Origin: Bidens hawaiensis
Taxonomy: Eukaryota > Streptophyta > Magnoliopsida > Asterales > Asteraceae
DNA: 64,000 nucleotides
Reading direction: 5' to 3'
NCBI GenBank assembly: GCA_021521415.1
Contig: JAIQDT010003010.1
Coordinates: 186,001 to 250,000, forward strand
Below the pieces are notes generated by a model. The model ran no database searches, was not told the origin of the DNA, and worked only from the letters and a program-made list of their open reading frames with translations. A program made the position numbers and the translations under genes. Each line of letters opens with the position of its first letter. Position 1 is the stretch's first letter. Positions 21,974-32,355 of this stretch are shown here, piece by piece.

Positions 21974-22722
21974 CTTGGTTTTAAAAAGCGAGGGAAGAAA
22001 AGAGACGGGGTTTGAAACAGAAGCGTGAAACGCCAGGCGCAAAATCGAGAGCTTTTCGTACTCGAGGCGAACGGATTTATATAATTTTTATAGATGTATA
22101 TATCATGGGCTTTTAGCATCTTGACTCATGATGTAGCTATATTTAAGCATTATCTATGATTTAATATATAAATTACCTACGCATACGACCTAAAAAGCAT
22201 ATTGTACAACATTTAGATGCTTAAAAACCACTTGTGTACGAAAGGCGAGCGTCTCACCTTCGCTTTAGGTCGCTTTTTGCCTTAAAAGCTCGCCTCAGGT
22301 GTAACACCCACAAAGTTTAGGTCCAATTTTGATAAGTTTATAAAGGTAAAGGACCAAAAATAATTATGAGAAAGATAATGGGAAAAAGTATAATAAAGAA
22401 AAGAAAGCATATTATGCTTAGGGAATAAGTAAGGAAACTCCATCCTACATGGAAAGTGGGAAAGAAATAAAAAGATAAGGAAGGAGTTTTCCATGGTAAT
22501 GTTCTTATGGGGCTAACCACTCTCACTAGTCCTAACGGAGGGTGCGAAGCACCGGACTTGGACTCGGACACGGACTCAGACTCGGGCGATGGGCGTAATG
22601 TGGCGTTTTGATGGCGCACTTCGCACGCTCGCATCGCCGCATAAGGGCCGCTTTAGTATTTTTGAACTATGGAAGATCGACCAAGAAGTGACAAGATACT
22701 AAAGTTTAAGGAAAAAGGGGCG

Positions 22723-22925
22723 TCGCGCTACGCGATGCAGTTTCCCATGAGTTTAGAAAAAGGGGCGTCGCGCTACGCGATGGTCCAGAAGGAAGGGGGT
22801 ATCGCGCTACGCGATGACCCGGTTAAGTAACCGGATCAACCACATGTCAACACGTGGCAATCTCTGGTGGATTGCGGCGTCGCGCTACGCGATGGCTAGG
22901 GGAAAACCCCATCGCGCTACGCGAT
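22723..22925 (+). promoter_or_regulatory. Five CGCG palindromes upstream of the LTR B1 TATA box
   Basis: TCGCGCTACGCGAT at 22723, 22768, 22801, 22880 and 22911 (two with the perfect arms ATCGCG/CGCGAT around CTA). The set ends ~20 bp before TATAAAA. The position suggests enhancer or silencing-factor sites. Confidence 0.7.
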
Positions 22926-23188
22926 GGTGGTCAAAACTTTGCCTATAAAAGGAGGCTACGGGTTTGAAGTATTCTCATCCCAAAAACACCTTTCTTTACA
23001 CACACATAACCTAGGGAAGCGTTCCCGACGATCGTGAGGTTCCGAGACTCTGATTTCTCTTAAAACGTGCATGAATTGAAGTTCTAACTCTCCGTCGAGT
23101 GATTAAGCGAGTTTGAAACAAGGTTCTGACGGTTTAAGTAGAAGTGCTACTTGTACAAGGCTTAGGCAAATCAAAATACCCGCGTAAG

Positions 23189-24042
23189 GTAGGGATTCTG
23201 CTTAAGTTATTATTTTTTTATTATTTAATGGCTTAGACCCTAGTCAAGGGTATAGTCTATACCTTGATCAAGTAAGTAAGTGAAATATAAGCTTTCATAA
23301 GATAAGATTATTGATGAAATGTTGCTCTTTATTTTTATAAAGATATTACTTATGAAAGAAGAAACTTGATATATATATGTTTCTTCATCATGAAGAAACG
23401 TAGCATATAAATGTTTTGTAAAATGAAATGAATATCAAGGTAAATGTTATGCAAATAGACTTAAGGTCTATAGCTAGATTGTAGATCTAGTTATTTATAG
23501 AATGTTATTCTCGTACTATAGGTCCGAGATAAAGATCAGACATCTGTTGGCGAGAAATCTTGAAATCAACAAAAGGTGAATACGTCCAAACCTTTTTATA
23601 GTGTGAAATGTTTTATGACGTGAATACGTCTATGTACTGTATATTTTGAAAAGATATTTACTCTTTGAAACAATGGACTGTTATCCATATGTAAAAGAGT
23701 TATGGAAATATTTGCATGAGGGTTGGTTCAAATCCTCTAAAACGTTTTGATACAAGGTAGTACTAAACATTCAGGCTAAAATACACATGTGTCTGGATCC
23801 TTACATATATGTACTGTAGTGGGCACACTACATACATACTGACCATGAGGCAAGTGACTGTCTCTAGGGCGAGTAAGTCCGATTATGTGGTTTGTGCGTA
23901 TGTTTAGTTCCGATGAGATGGGATTGAGACCCACTGAGTCGTTGAACACTATTGGTGTTGTGTCATTACGAATTGTGAAAATGTTTTATTGAGTCAGCGT
24001 ATTCACCCGCATATAGCTGACGTATTTTGAAACTGTTTTCAG
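23189..24042 (+). promoter_or_regulatory. Possible leader intron in LTR B1
   Basis: Donor AAG|GTAGGGATT and acceptor TATAGCTGACGTATTTTG...CTGTTTTCAG|GTAA match the pair in LTR B2 (45982 and 46976). Inferred only. Confidence 0.35.
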
Positions 24043-24437
24043 GTAATCGGGAGTAAGAAATAGTGATGGATATGCCGGTGAAGATAGAAGAACACTAGGC
24101 ATAGTTTACAGCTGGTGGCTCAGCTAATTTTGTAATGAAGCATACATATTAAACTTGTTCTTAAACAAGTAATTTTTTAAAACGATCAAGAGTGTTTAAA
24201 TCCCTTTGTTATGAAATTAAATATTTTAAATTAACATTTTCCGCTGCAATCTTTGATAAATTAACAAAAGTGGTACCAACTATGAGTCACACGCCTAGGC
24301 CCGAAGGCGGGGTGTGACATCAGGCTCGCCTTTTGAACATTGCTAGCCTTGACTAGCCTAAACCGTAGAGGCCCTTGCCTGAGGTCGCCTCTCGCACGGC
24401 TCGCCTCAGGCGCACTTTTTTAAACCTAGGCTGGGAC

Positions 24438-25565
24438 TATGGTAGGAAAACTTCCAGCCGTCCCAGACCATCGGTGAAGCATGCTGAATACTTCAGCGAT
24501 GCAAAGGAGAATTTCACCAAGCCATACCGCCTCGCCGCGTTCGCGGAAAAGTCAAAGTTCATTCCGCGGATAGCCACTGTTCCCTTACCAACAAACATCA
24601 AAATTCCAAGCAATTTGGGAAAATACAATGGGATGACTGATCCAAGCAATCATTTATTGAACTTCACAGCAGTGGGCGGAGTAAGCGGATGGACGCTGCC
24701 TTATTGGTGCCATATGTTTGCAGCCAGAGAATGGTTTGAAAAGTTACCAGACGATCAAATTAAAATCTGGGACGACCTAGTGGCAAAATTCTCACAGCAT
24801 TTTAGTTAGCAGCGCAAGCATACTCGTGAACCCTCAAAAATTCTGAGTGTTGTCCGCCGAGATAACGAATCACTGGAAAGCTTTATCACCAGATTCAACA
24901 ATGCGAGCGTGAATATTGGTGGAATCAGTGAAGATATGCTAAGAGGAGCGTTCCGAGTAAATGCAAAGAGCCCAGAGATGGTTAGATGTTTGACAGGCCG
25001 GGATGGCATGCCTCAGACTTGGGATGGAATCATATCCGCGGCCAAGGTCTTTGCAGTCACAAAAAAGTTGTTGGGACGGGAAATGCCGAAGCAAAAGGCA
25101 AAACCTGAACCTCAAAACACCCAGTCAAAAAAGGAAGAGAGGGGTTCAATCTGGTCAAGGATTCAACCCCCGAAAACCTCTTCTAAGCAGTTTGATGTCG
25201 GATCATTGATTGAGCAGAAACAAAAAGAAAGGACAGCGGGTAAGTCTGACCGGCAGCATTGGACCCCCTTGAAGAAAACACCGTCCAAGATTCTGACAAT
25301 AGAAAACATCGAATTCAAGAAACCTCAACCGCTGATCAAGCGGGTGAACCTGAATCCGAACAAGCACTACATGTTTCGCGAAGACATCGGGCATGACACA
25401 AACGAGTGCATAAGCTTGAAGAAAGAAATCGAATCCGCCGTAAAATCCGGAAAGCTAGAACACCTACTAAAAAACGTGAGGCAAGGCCCATGGAGGAACA
25501 CAACTCCCGCAGACAAAGGTCCCTCGCGAAAGCAGATCAAAGATTTGAATGTTCACATGATTTAA
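24438..25565 (+). pseudogene. gag core and zinc-knuckle region (Tat element)
   Basis: Resumes after the MITE with YGRKTSSRP. It holds the retrotransposon gag core (LGKYNGMTDPSNHLLNF, AAREWFEKLPDDQIKIWDDL, then after a TAG at 24807 LESFITRFNNA and AFRVNAKSPEM). Near the end, MFREDIGHDTNECISLKKEI is the Tat-type knuckle, which normally has Cys near its start; only the later His and Cys remain. In-frame stop at 24807-24809. The frame ends at 25563-25565, before the solo LTR at 25651. Confidence 0.85.
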
Positions 25566-26129
25566 GGAGGGCCTACTCGGAAGTTTAAGCGGATGGAGGT
25601 GGATGATGATGAGTTGAAAAGCGAGTCTGTAATTTTTCCAAGAATGAAATTGTAAGGCCCCGAACCCGGTAACCCTACTTTAGCGTCGGATTTACTCATA
25701 AACATAGCTCTTCAAATCAGAGTTTATTAAAACTTTTCGCGGAATATAAAACATCAATCATTTGTTACAAAACGTTAAACCTTTTCTTTGATACCATAAC
25801 ACAACACTTTATATTTAAAACATCTTTACTTCTTTCCTCAGATGCCAGCCGTTCAATCCATGCCGTGTGTCATCCTCATGCTAACTCTGTAATCAGCTCA
25901 CCTGCGTGCATACTAAAAGTCAGCTACGCTGAGTGAGTTCTAGTTAATCGAACGCCATACAATACATACACATACATACATATCCGTAGATACATATCCA
26001 TACTTCACTAGTTACCCTTCTGTTCTACTTACATACTTGCTACCATACATACATACATATCTACAATCACTAACCTCAGTCTACCGAGAGTACGTTCATA
26101 GTCCGCCGTCTATACCTGTACTCAAGGTC

Positions 26130-26600
26130 GTGAACACGTAAAAGGTCCACAGTCCTTACCTATGTTCACCATTTAGGGTACGTGCGAGGTCCGCAGTCCT
26201 TCCCTATACCATCCTACATCCACAACACGTACAAGGTCCACAGTCCTTCCCTATGTTGCAACCTAATTCATAGCACGAACGAGGTCCGCAGTCCTCCCCT
26301 ATGCTACCACATCACAAATACCGCACGTAGAAGGTCCACAGTCCTTTCCTATGCTGCAACCTAATTCATAGCGCGTACGAGGTCCGCAGTCCTCCCCTAT
26401 GCTACCACATCACAAATACAGCACGTATAAGGTCCACAGTCCTTCCCTATGCTGATGCCTATCTATAATACGTATAAGGTCCGCAGTCCTTAACTACGTT
26501 GTCGTCTATTATCTGTAACACGTATAAGGCCCACCATCCCTATCTACGTTTACATCTATCATCTACATTACGTATAAGGCCCGCAGTCCTTAACTACGCC
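26130..26600. repeat. Tandem array in LTR A2
   Basis: About ten units of 45-60 bp built on CACGTAYAAGGTCCRCAGTCC + TTCCCTATG. Alternating units differ in spacer (AACCTAATTCATAG versus ACCACATCACAAATA), so part of it is a higher-order pair repeat. Confidence 0.85.
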
Positions 26601-27384
26601 ATCACCAGCCGAGTCTATGTCCGACAGAAGCTAGAGGGATTTGCCATCCTAACTTACTATGTCGAACGTAGAACTCACATACCATTCGTGTACCTGTATA
26701 CACATACTTCACATATACAATAATTACATTATAGCATAAGAACACTCTAGGCGTTCTTTACATCATTCATTTAACAACCATACCCCTTGTCGATACGTGC
26801 AATATCCGAAGATCGTTCACGCCCCGACAAGTATTCATTTGTAATGTTCATATATCTTCGATATTTAATATTCGTACCTTTATTTTTAACCTGACAGTAC
26901 GCGCAATATCCGAAGATCGTTCGCGTACCGACAAGCAATCATTCATATCCATCACATATATCACATATGACATACACTTATCACTTAGGATAAATGTATT
27001 AACAACACATCGAGTATGCACACAGCCCCGAAAACATAACAAGGAATGGGGCTAGAAACTCACCTGAATACTGTTACGCTCTCCGTTAATAGTTATTCCC
27101 CTCTTGAGCTGTACACGGCTAACTGTATAATATTTACACGTATCAATTAGCTACTACTACTTATGTTGCATTTCTATCTTTATATGACCCACAACGAACG
27201 GGGGTCCGGGGGCAGTGCCCCTGGTAGCGGGGTTCTAGGGGCGGCAGCCCCTAGCGGGGTCCAAGGGGCAGAGCCCCTGGCTGGGGTTAAGCTGCCAGGT
27301 CAGCTTGGAAAAATTTTATTTTCGATAACTGCCTTAACACATTTTCCATTAGGTTTTTAATTTATTTTATAAACGAACTTCACT

Positions 27385-27720
27385 TCAGGCGAAGTTAAAC
27401 CTTAGGCGAACTTGGCTTCAGGCGAAGTTAAACCTTAGGCGAACTTGGCTTCAGGCGAAGTTAAACCTTAGGCGAACTTGGCTTCAGGCGAAGTTATACC
27501 TTAGGCGAACTTGGCTTCAGGCGAAGTTAAACCTTAGGCGAACTTGGCTTCAGGCGAAGTTATACCTTAGGCGAACTTGGCTTCAGGCGAAGTTATACCT
27601 TAGGCGAACTTGGCTTCAGGCGAAGTTAAACCTTAGGCGAACTTGGCTTCAGGCGAAGTTATACCTTAGGCGAACTTGGCCGTAGGCGAAGTTATACCTT
27701 AGGCGAAGTTACGCTTGAAG
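27385..27720. repeat. GGCGAA tandem array in LTR A2
   Basis: About nine units of ~33 bp, GGCGAAGTTAAACCTTAG + GCGAACTTGGCTTCA, more regular than in A1, with a TATACC variant in every second or third unit. Confidence 0.9.
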
Positions 27721-28345
27721 GCGAAGTTACGCTTGAAGGCGAAGTTCATCAGGCGAACTTGATCTTGCAGGCGAAGTTGTCGCGCTGCAGATCTGTTTGC
27801 CCATAACTCCTTCGTTTCTTAGCCAAATAACTCGATTTTGGTACCCACGGAACCGTATGATCGGCGCCTACAAACCCCAACCATCAAATCAGCCTAAAAT
27901 CGACGTTTTAGGGGTCCGATTTGGGCAGTTGGGTTTCGGGTCCGGTTAACCCATCCAATCCTAACCATTTTCAGTAATAATAGCTTTGTTAGATTAGTTC
28001 TTACCTTACCAACTCAGATCTATCAACAAATCTCAGGTCTCGGCTTCGAATCTAGATCGGTTAGAATGTGTGTGTTTTGAGGGTGTAAGGAGTGTGTGTT
28101 AGGGAGTTTGGTGAGAAATGAGATATTTTGGGATTTTGGGGGTATTTATATCCCTGAAATCCCATTCTCATTTAACCTATCTCAATTAACCCAAGTCCAT
28201 AACCCACTTCCATTACCCGACACTAGCCCGACCCATACCAACTCCTATTCTTTTATTTATTTCCTGATAACCCGAGTAAACTTCCCATCTATTAATAAGT
28301 AATATAATTAATATTACCTTTGAAATTTCGGGATGTTACAGAAAT

Positions 28346-28746
28346 GAGGCCCATGCATGAAGCAACCTCTAATTGTCACAACTCTGTTCGGTCATTATCG
28401 GTCGCAGTATGTCTTCTTCGATACGAGAAGCACATCCGACATAATGTACGAACAATGTTTCGAGCAGCTGGACGATGAAGATAAAGCAAAGTTGAAGCCG
28501 GTGCATGCCCCAGTTTCCGGGTTTGGATATGAAGTTATGCACCCCAAGGGGGTCATAACATTTCCAGTTACTCTAAGTGACGGAATCCATACGAGGACCG
28601 AGGATGTCGAGTTCCTCGTCCTACCCGAGAGATCCAAACATGACATAATCTTAGGGCAGGAGGCAATCAGTGATTTCAAAGCCAACCCTTCCACAGCACA
28701 CGGTGCGGTGGGAGTGCCCACGCAAACAGGAATAGCCATTATCTGA
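28346..28746 (+). pseudogene. Retropepsin-type protease (Tat element)
   Basis: The aspartic protease region of pol, which matures the polyprotein in the particle. It shows FFDTRSTSDIM where active enzymes have DTGS/DTGA, so the Gly of the active-site loop is changed to Arg. The second conserved segment DIILGQEAI (ILG motif of the flap-end region) is kept. The frame ends at 28744-28746. A short, stop-containing linker leads to RT. Confidence 0.8.
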
Positions 28747-28914
28747 GTCAACAAACATTGTTATGCAACGGAAGATTCGAAGCCTGCGAAGGTCCCCAAA
28801 AAGACACTGTGAAGGGAGCCTGAGAAATGTGTTGTCAACTCGGAATACCCTGAACAGACCGTTATTATCGGGGCAACCATCTTAGAAACAGTACAGGTCT
28901 TTTTGAAACAATAG

Positions 28915-29748
28915 TTGATCAAAAACGCTGATATCTTTGCCTGGAAGCCTTCGGATATGACAGGCGTTCCGCGTGAAATTTCAGAACATCGGTTACGGGT
29001 CAATCCGCTGTATACACCGATCGTTCAAAAGAAAAGGAAGATGGGACCTAAGCAAACAAAGGCCATGAACGAGAAGGTGCAAGACTTGCTGCGTGCTGGG
29101 ATCATCCGCGAAATCCAATACCAAACATGGGTTGCGAACCAAGTGATGGTCCCTAAAAGTAATGGTTCATGGCGGATGTGTATCGATTTTAAGGACTTGA
29201 ACAAGGTGTGCCCAAAAGATTGTTACCCATTTCCGGAAATCGATCTTAAAGTTGACGCGGTCGCGCCCTTCAAATTCAAATGCTTCCTAGACGCTTACAA
29301 AGGTTATCACCAGATACGGATGGCAGCCCGCGACGAAGATAAAAATGCTTTCCGTATGGACCAAGGCTCATTTTGTTATAAAATGATGCCATTCGGTCTG
29401 AAGAACGCGGGTGCCACGTATCAGCGTCTGATGGACAACATGTTCCACAATCAAATCGGAAAGTACCTTGAAGTTTACATGGATGATTTGGTCATAAAAA
29501 GCATTGACGAAGATCAAATGCTGAGAGACATTGAGGATGTTTTTTTCCACTCTGCGAAAGATCAACATGAAGTTGAATCCCTCAAAGTGCTCATTCGGGA
29601 TGGAAGAAGGAAAGTTCCTAGGAGTGATCGTAACGGGGGACGGATTCAAAGCAAACCCGGACAAGGTCCAGGCAATCTCCCGAATGCCCTCCCTATCCTC
29701 GTTAAAAGAAGTCCAGACATTGAACGGAAGGTTGGTTGCCTTGAATAG
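28915..29748 (+). pseudogene. Reverse transcriptase (Tat element), frameshifted
   Basis: Polymerase domain that copies element RNA into DNA. Clear blocks in order: AGIIREIQYQTWVANQVMV, WRMCIDFKDLNKVCPKDCYP (fingers), AYKGYHQIRMA, FCYKMMPFGLKNAGATYQRL and YMDD (29476-29487), the metal-binding Asp pair. The frame shifts in a run of seven T at ~29541, after which the thumb continues in the next frame (FFSTLRKINMKLNPSKCSFG). Confidence 0.9.
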
Positions 29749-31005
29749 GTTCCTCTCGAATCATGCAACCAAATCTCATCCTTTCGTGTCCGCCTTACGA
29801 AATTGCATGAAAAAGGCACATTTCAAATGGATACCAGAAGCAGAACAAGCCTTCCTCGAAGTAAAAAAGTGTCTTATGGAGCTCCCAACATTAACTGCAC
29901 ATCAGGACGGAGAACCTCTCACGTTATACCTATCCGCATCTGACATTGCGATAGGGGTAGTTCTCCAAACAGACAGGAAGACAGTACAAACGCCTATATA
30001 TTACGTCAGTAGAACCTTGGTGGACACCAAAACCAGGTACTCAATGCTGGAAAAACTGGTTCTCGCGTTAGTATATGCGGCAAGAAGGTTGAAGCTCTAC
30101 TTCCAAGGTCATCCCGTCATCGTGCTAACAGACTACAAGCTAAAAAGCGTGTTGGCAAAACCCGAATTATCTGGGAGATTGGCCAAGTGGGCAATCGAAC
30201 TTGGGGAACACTCTATAGAGTACAAACCCAGACCCGTGATAAAGGGACAAGTTTTAGCAGATTTTCTAACAGAGATACCAAATGACAAAGTCCAAGAATG
30301 CCTGTACGAGCAACAACCCCCAACCCCAAATGATGAAAGTAAAAAATGGATCTTATTTACGGATGGAGCATCCAGTGGGGAAGGCTCAAGCGCGGGCTTA
30401 AAATTAATCAACCCAGATGGCCAAGAGTTCACATATGCCATCAAGCTGAACTTTAAAAGTACCAACAGTGAGGCAGAATACGAAGCTTTCCTGGCCGGTC
30501 TGCGGATCGCGAAAAAATTGGGCGTCAAATTCTTAGAAGCTCGAGTCGATTCATGCTCATAGCAAGTCAAGTTTCAGGGACTTACGAAACAAAAAACGAC
30601 ACAATGGCCTCATATCTGTCTCAAGCAAAAGACCTCATGCAACAGTTCACTTCTTGCAAAGTTGTGCACATAAAGAGAAGTGAAAATCGACCCGCGGATG
30701 CACTGAGCAAACGAGCATCCACAAGTTTTGACCACATGGGGAGAGACGTTAGAATCGAAGTTCTAAACGCTCCATCCGTCCCTCAGCACCAAGTTCTGGT
30801 CATCCAGACCGTAACAAGTTCCTGTTTGGAACCCATCATGAGCTACTTGTCTTCTGGTACTCTCCCGGAAGACAAAGCGGAAGCACGGAAGATCCGTCAT
30901 ACGGTGTTGTGGTACCAAGTACTTGATGGGATTCTATTCCGAAAGTCATTCCTTGGCCCGTTGCTTAGGTGCATATACGCGGAAGAATCCAACTACGTAA
31001 TATGA
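29546..31005 (+). pseudogene. RT thumb, RNaseH and second (archaeal-type) RNaseH
   Basis: After the thumb comes the standard Ty3/gypsy RNaseH (LTLYLSASDIAIGVVL, TRYSMLEKLVLALVYA, IVLTDYKLKS). The first active-site Asp is preserved as SASD in a position usually DASD. A second domain begins WILFTDGASSGEGSSAG (Asp at 30362-30364) with SEAEYEAFLAGL, the archaeal-type RNaseH of the Tat lineage. A one-base shift near 30555 moves the rest (ASQVSGTYETKNDTM, RPADALSKRAS) to another frame. A TGA at 31003-31005 ends it before the integrase zinc region. Confidence 0.88.
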
Positions 31006-32021
31006 GAAATCCATGAAGGCATCTGTGGTCTGCACGCGGGCCCAAGGATGGTTGTTGCCAAAATAATGAACGCCGGATATTACTGGCCAGGAATGCACTT
31101 GGATGCAGTCAAGGGAATCCGGAAGTGTGATGCTTGTCAGAGGCATGCACCCCAAACCTTGAGACCACAGAACAACCTGGTGCCGGTAACTTCAGCGTGG
31201 CCTTTCCAAAAATGGGCCATCGATATCATATACCATTCCCAGAAGCTCCGGGACAGGTGAAATTCCTGCTCGTGGCAATCGACTACTTCACAAAGTGGGT
31301 GGAAACCTAACCACTAGCCCACATCACGGCAGCAAACGTCAAAAAGTTCATGTGAGAATACATTATTTGCCTTTTTGGTCTTCCCCAGACGATAGTCAGT
31401 GACAACGGTACTCAGTTCGCTGATAAAAACCATCAAGAATGGTTGTCTGAGCTACACATTAATCAGGTGTTCACGTCGGTAGCTCACCCGCAGGCCAATG
31501 GGCAAGTGCAATAAGCGAACAGGAGCATCAAAGAAGGCATCAAAGCACGGTTGGGAACCAAATGAATAGCGTGGGTAGATGAATTGCCTCATGTTCTATG
31601 GGCACATCGAACCAGTAACTCGCAAACCCCCTTCAGCCTGACATACGGCACGGAAGCAATGATTCCCGCCAAAGCTGGTGTACCATTCGCACGAATGCTT
31701 TTGGTTACCGATATTGAAAAAGAACTCCGATTAAACCTAGACCTTTTGGAAGAAAGAAGAGAGTTGGCCGCTATACGCAAAATCAAATATAAATGTCAAC
31801 TCCAAAAATACTATGACTCGCGAGTCAAGTTATGTGAGTATAACCAAGGCGATTACGTGTTCCGAAGTAACGAAGCATCAAATGTTGAATCGCCAGGAAA
31901 GTTAGCACCAACCTGGGAAGGCCCGTACGAAATCGATGAAGTACTGGGAAAGGGTGCATACAAGCTGAAAAAATTGGACGACACTCCTGTTCCCAGGACT
32001 TGGAACGTCGCACAACTGTGA
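31006..32021 (+). pseudogene. Integrase (Tat element), heavily broken
   Basis: Enzyme that joins element DNA to the chromosome. The HHCC zinc region is visible (EIHEGICGLHAG ... KCDACQRH), as are the first core Asp (WAIDII) and the second (IVSDNGTQF); HPQANGQV follows. The C-terminal part (31584-32021) has WEGPYEI, the GPY/F module, and no chromodomain follows. Damage: a frameshift near 31250 and stops near 31309, 31352, 31513 and 31562. Confidence 0.88.
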
Positions 32022-32340
32022 AGGTGCTATATCTAAAACAATGTATTTTTCTTTTAGGCCTGCGTGCCCCTTTGCTGGCCTGCGTGCCTGTTATTTTGGT
32101 CTGCATACCAGATTTCGTTTATCTCGAACTAATGTTAATACGAATATAGTTAACGCATTATTATACATTTTTAAAATTTTAGTTCCTGTACGGATATGCC
32201 TGCGTGCCAATACTTATCATAATCCTATATTTTGGATAAATGACGGATTTAGCGCACACACATTTATATTGTAACCATACAAGACAAAATGTAAAATCCA
32301 TGTCATATATACAATAAAAAAGGGATTACAAGAACAAGAC
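32022..32340. other. Spacer between pol and the antisense genes
   Basis: AT-rich; the only structure seen is three or four short CCTGCGTGCC repeats (32059-32070, 32078-32090, 32198-32210). Confidence 0.5.
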
Positions 32341-32355
32341 AAATATACAAGGAAA

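Larger units (their letters stand above)
22300..24320 (+). mobile_element. Solo LTR, family B copy 1 (Tekay/Del-like), inside the MITE
   Basis: TGTAACACCC...GGGGTGTGACA, 2021 bp, with TCAGG at 22295-22299 and 24321-24325. Sense is plus: TATAAAA at 22944-22950, preceded by five CGCG palindromes. A possible leader intron 23189-24042 runs from AAG|GTAGGG to CTGTTTTCAG|GTAA. Shares layout with the LTR at 45406-47252. Confidence 0.85.
21974..24429. mobile_element. hAT-type MITE inserted in gag
   Basis: GCTGGGAC occurs at 21966-21973 and 24430-24437, an 8-bp duplication. Ends CTTGGTTTTAAAAAGCG and the complement of TTTTTTAAACCTAG are inverted. Internally it is rich in GCCTCAGGCG-like sequence. The gag frame runs from SWD on the left into YGRK on the right when one duplication copy and the insert are ignored. 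The MITE itself is ~430 bp; the rest is the solo LTR at 22300. Confidence 0.8.
25651..28340 (-). mobile_element. Solo LTR, family A copy 2, between gag and protease
   Basis: TGTAAGGCCCC...GGATGTTACA, 2690 bp, perfect duplication GAAAT (25646-25650 and 28341-28345). Minus-sense TATA (GATATAAATACC, ~28142-28153). Carries its own arrays: AAGGTCCRCAGTCC units (26130-26600), two hairpin units (~26794-26930), a GC-rich triple stem-loop (~27203-27300) and GGCGAA units (27385-27720). Possible leader intron 25902-27063. It shares both ends and the GC-rich part with A1 but has a different internal array. Confidence 0.85.

Noticed and set aside
13906..27063. Regular arrays considered as CRISPR-like
   Set aside because: Plant nuclear context, units abut without unique spacers, and they sit inside LTRs.
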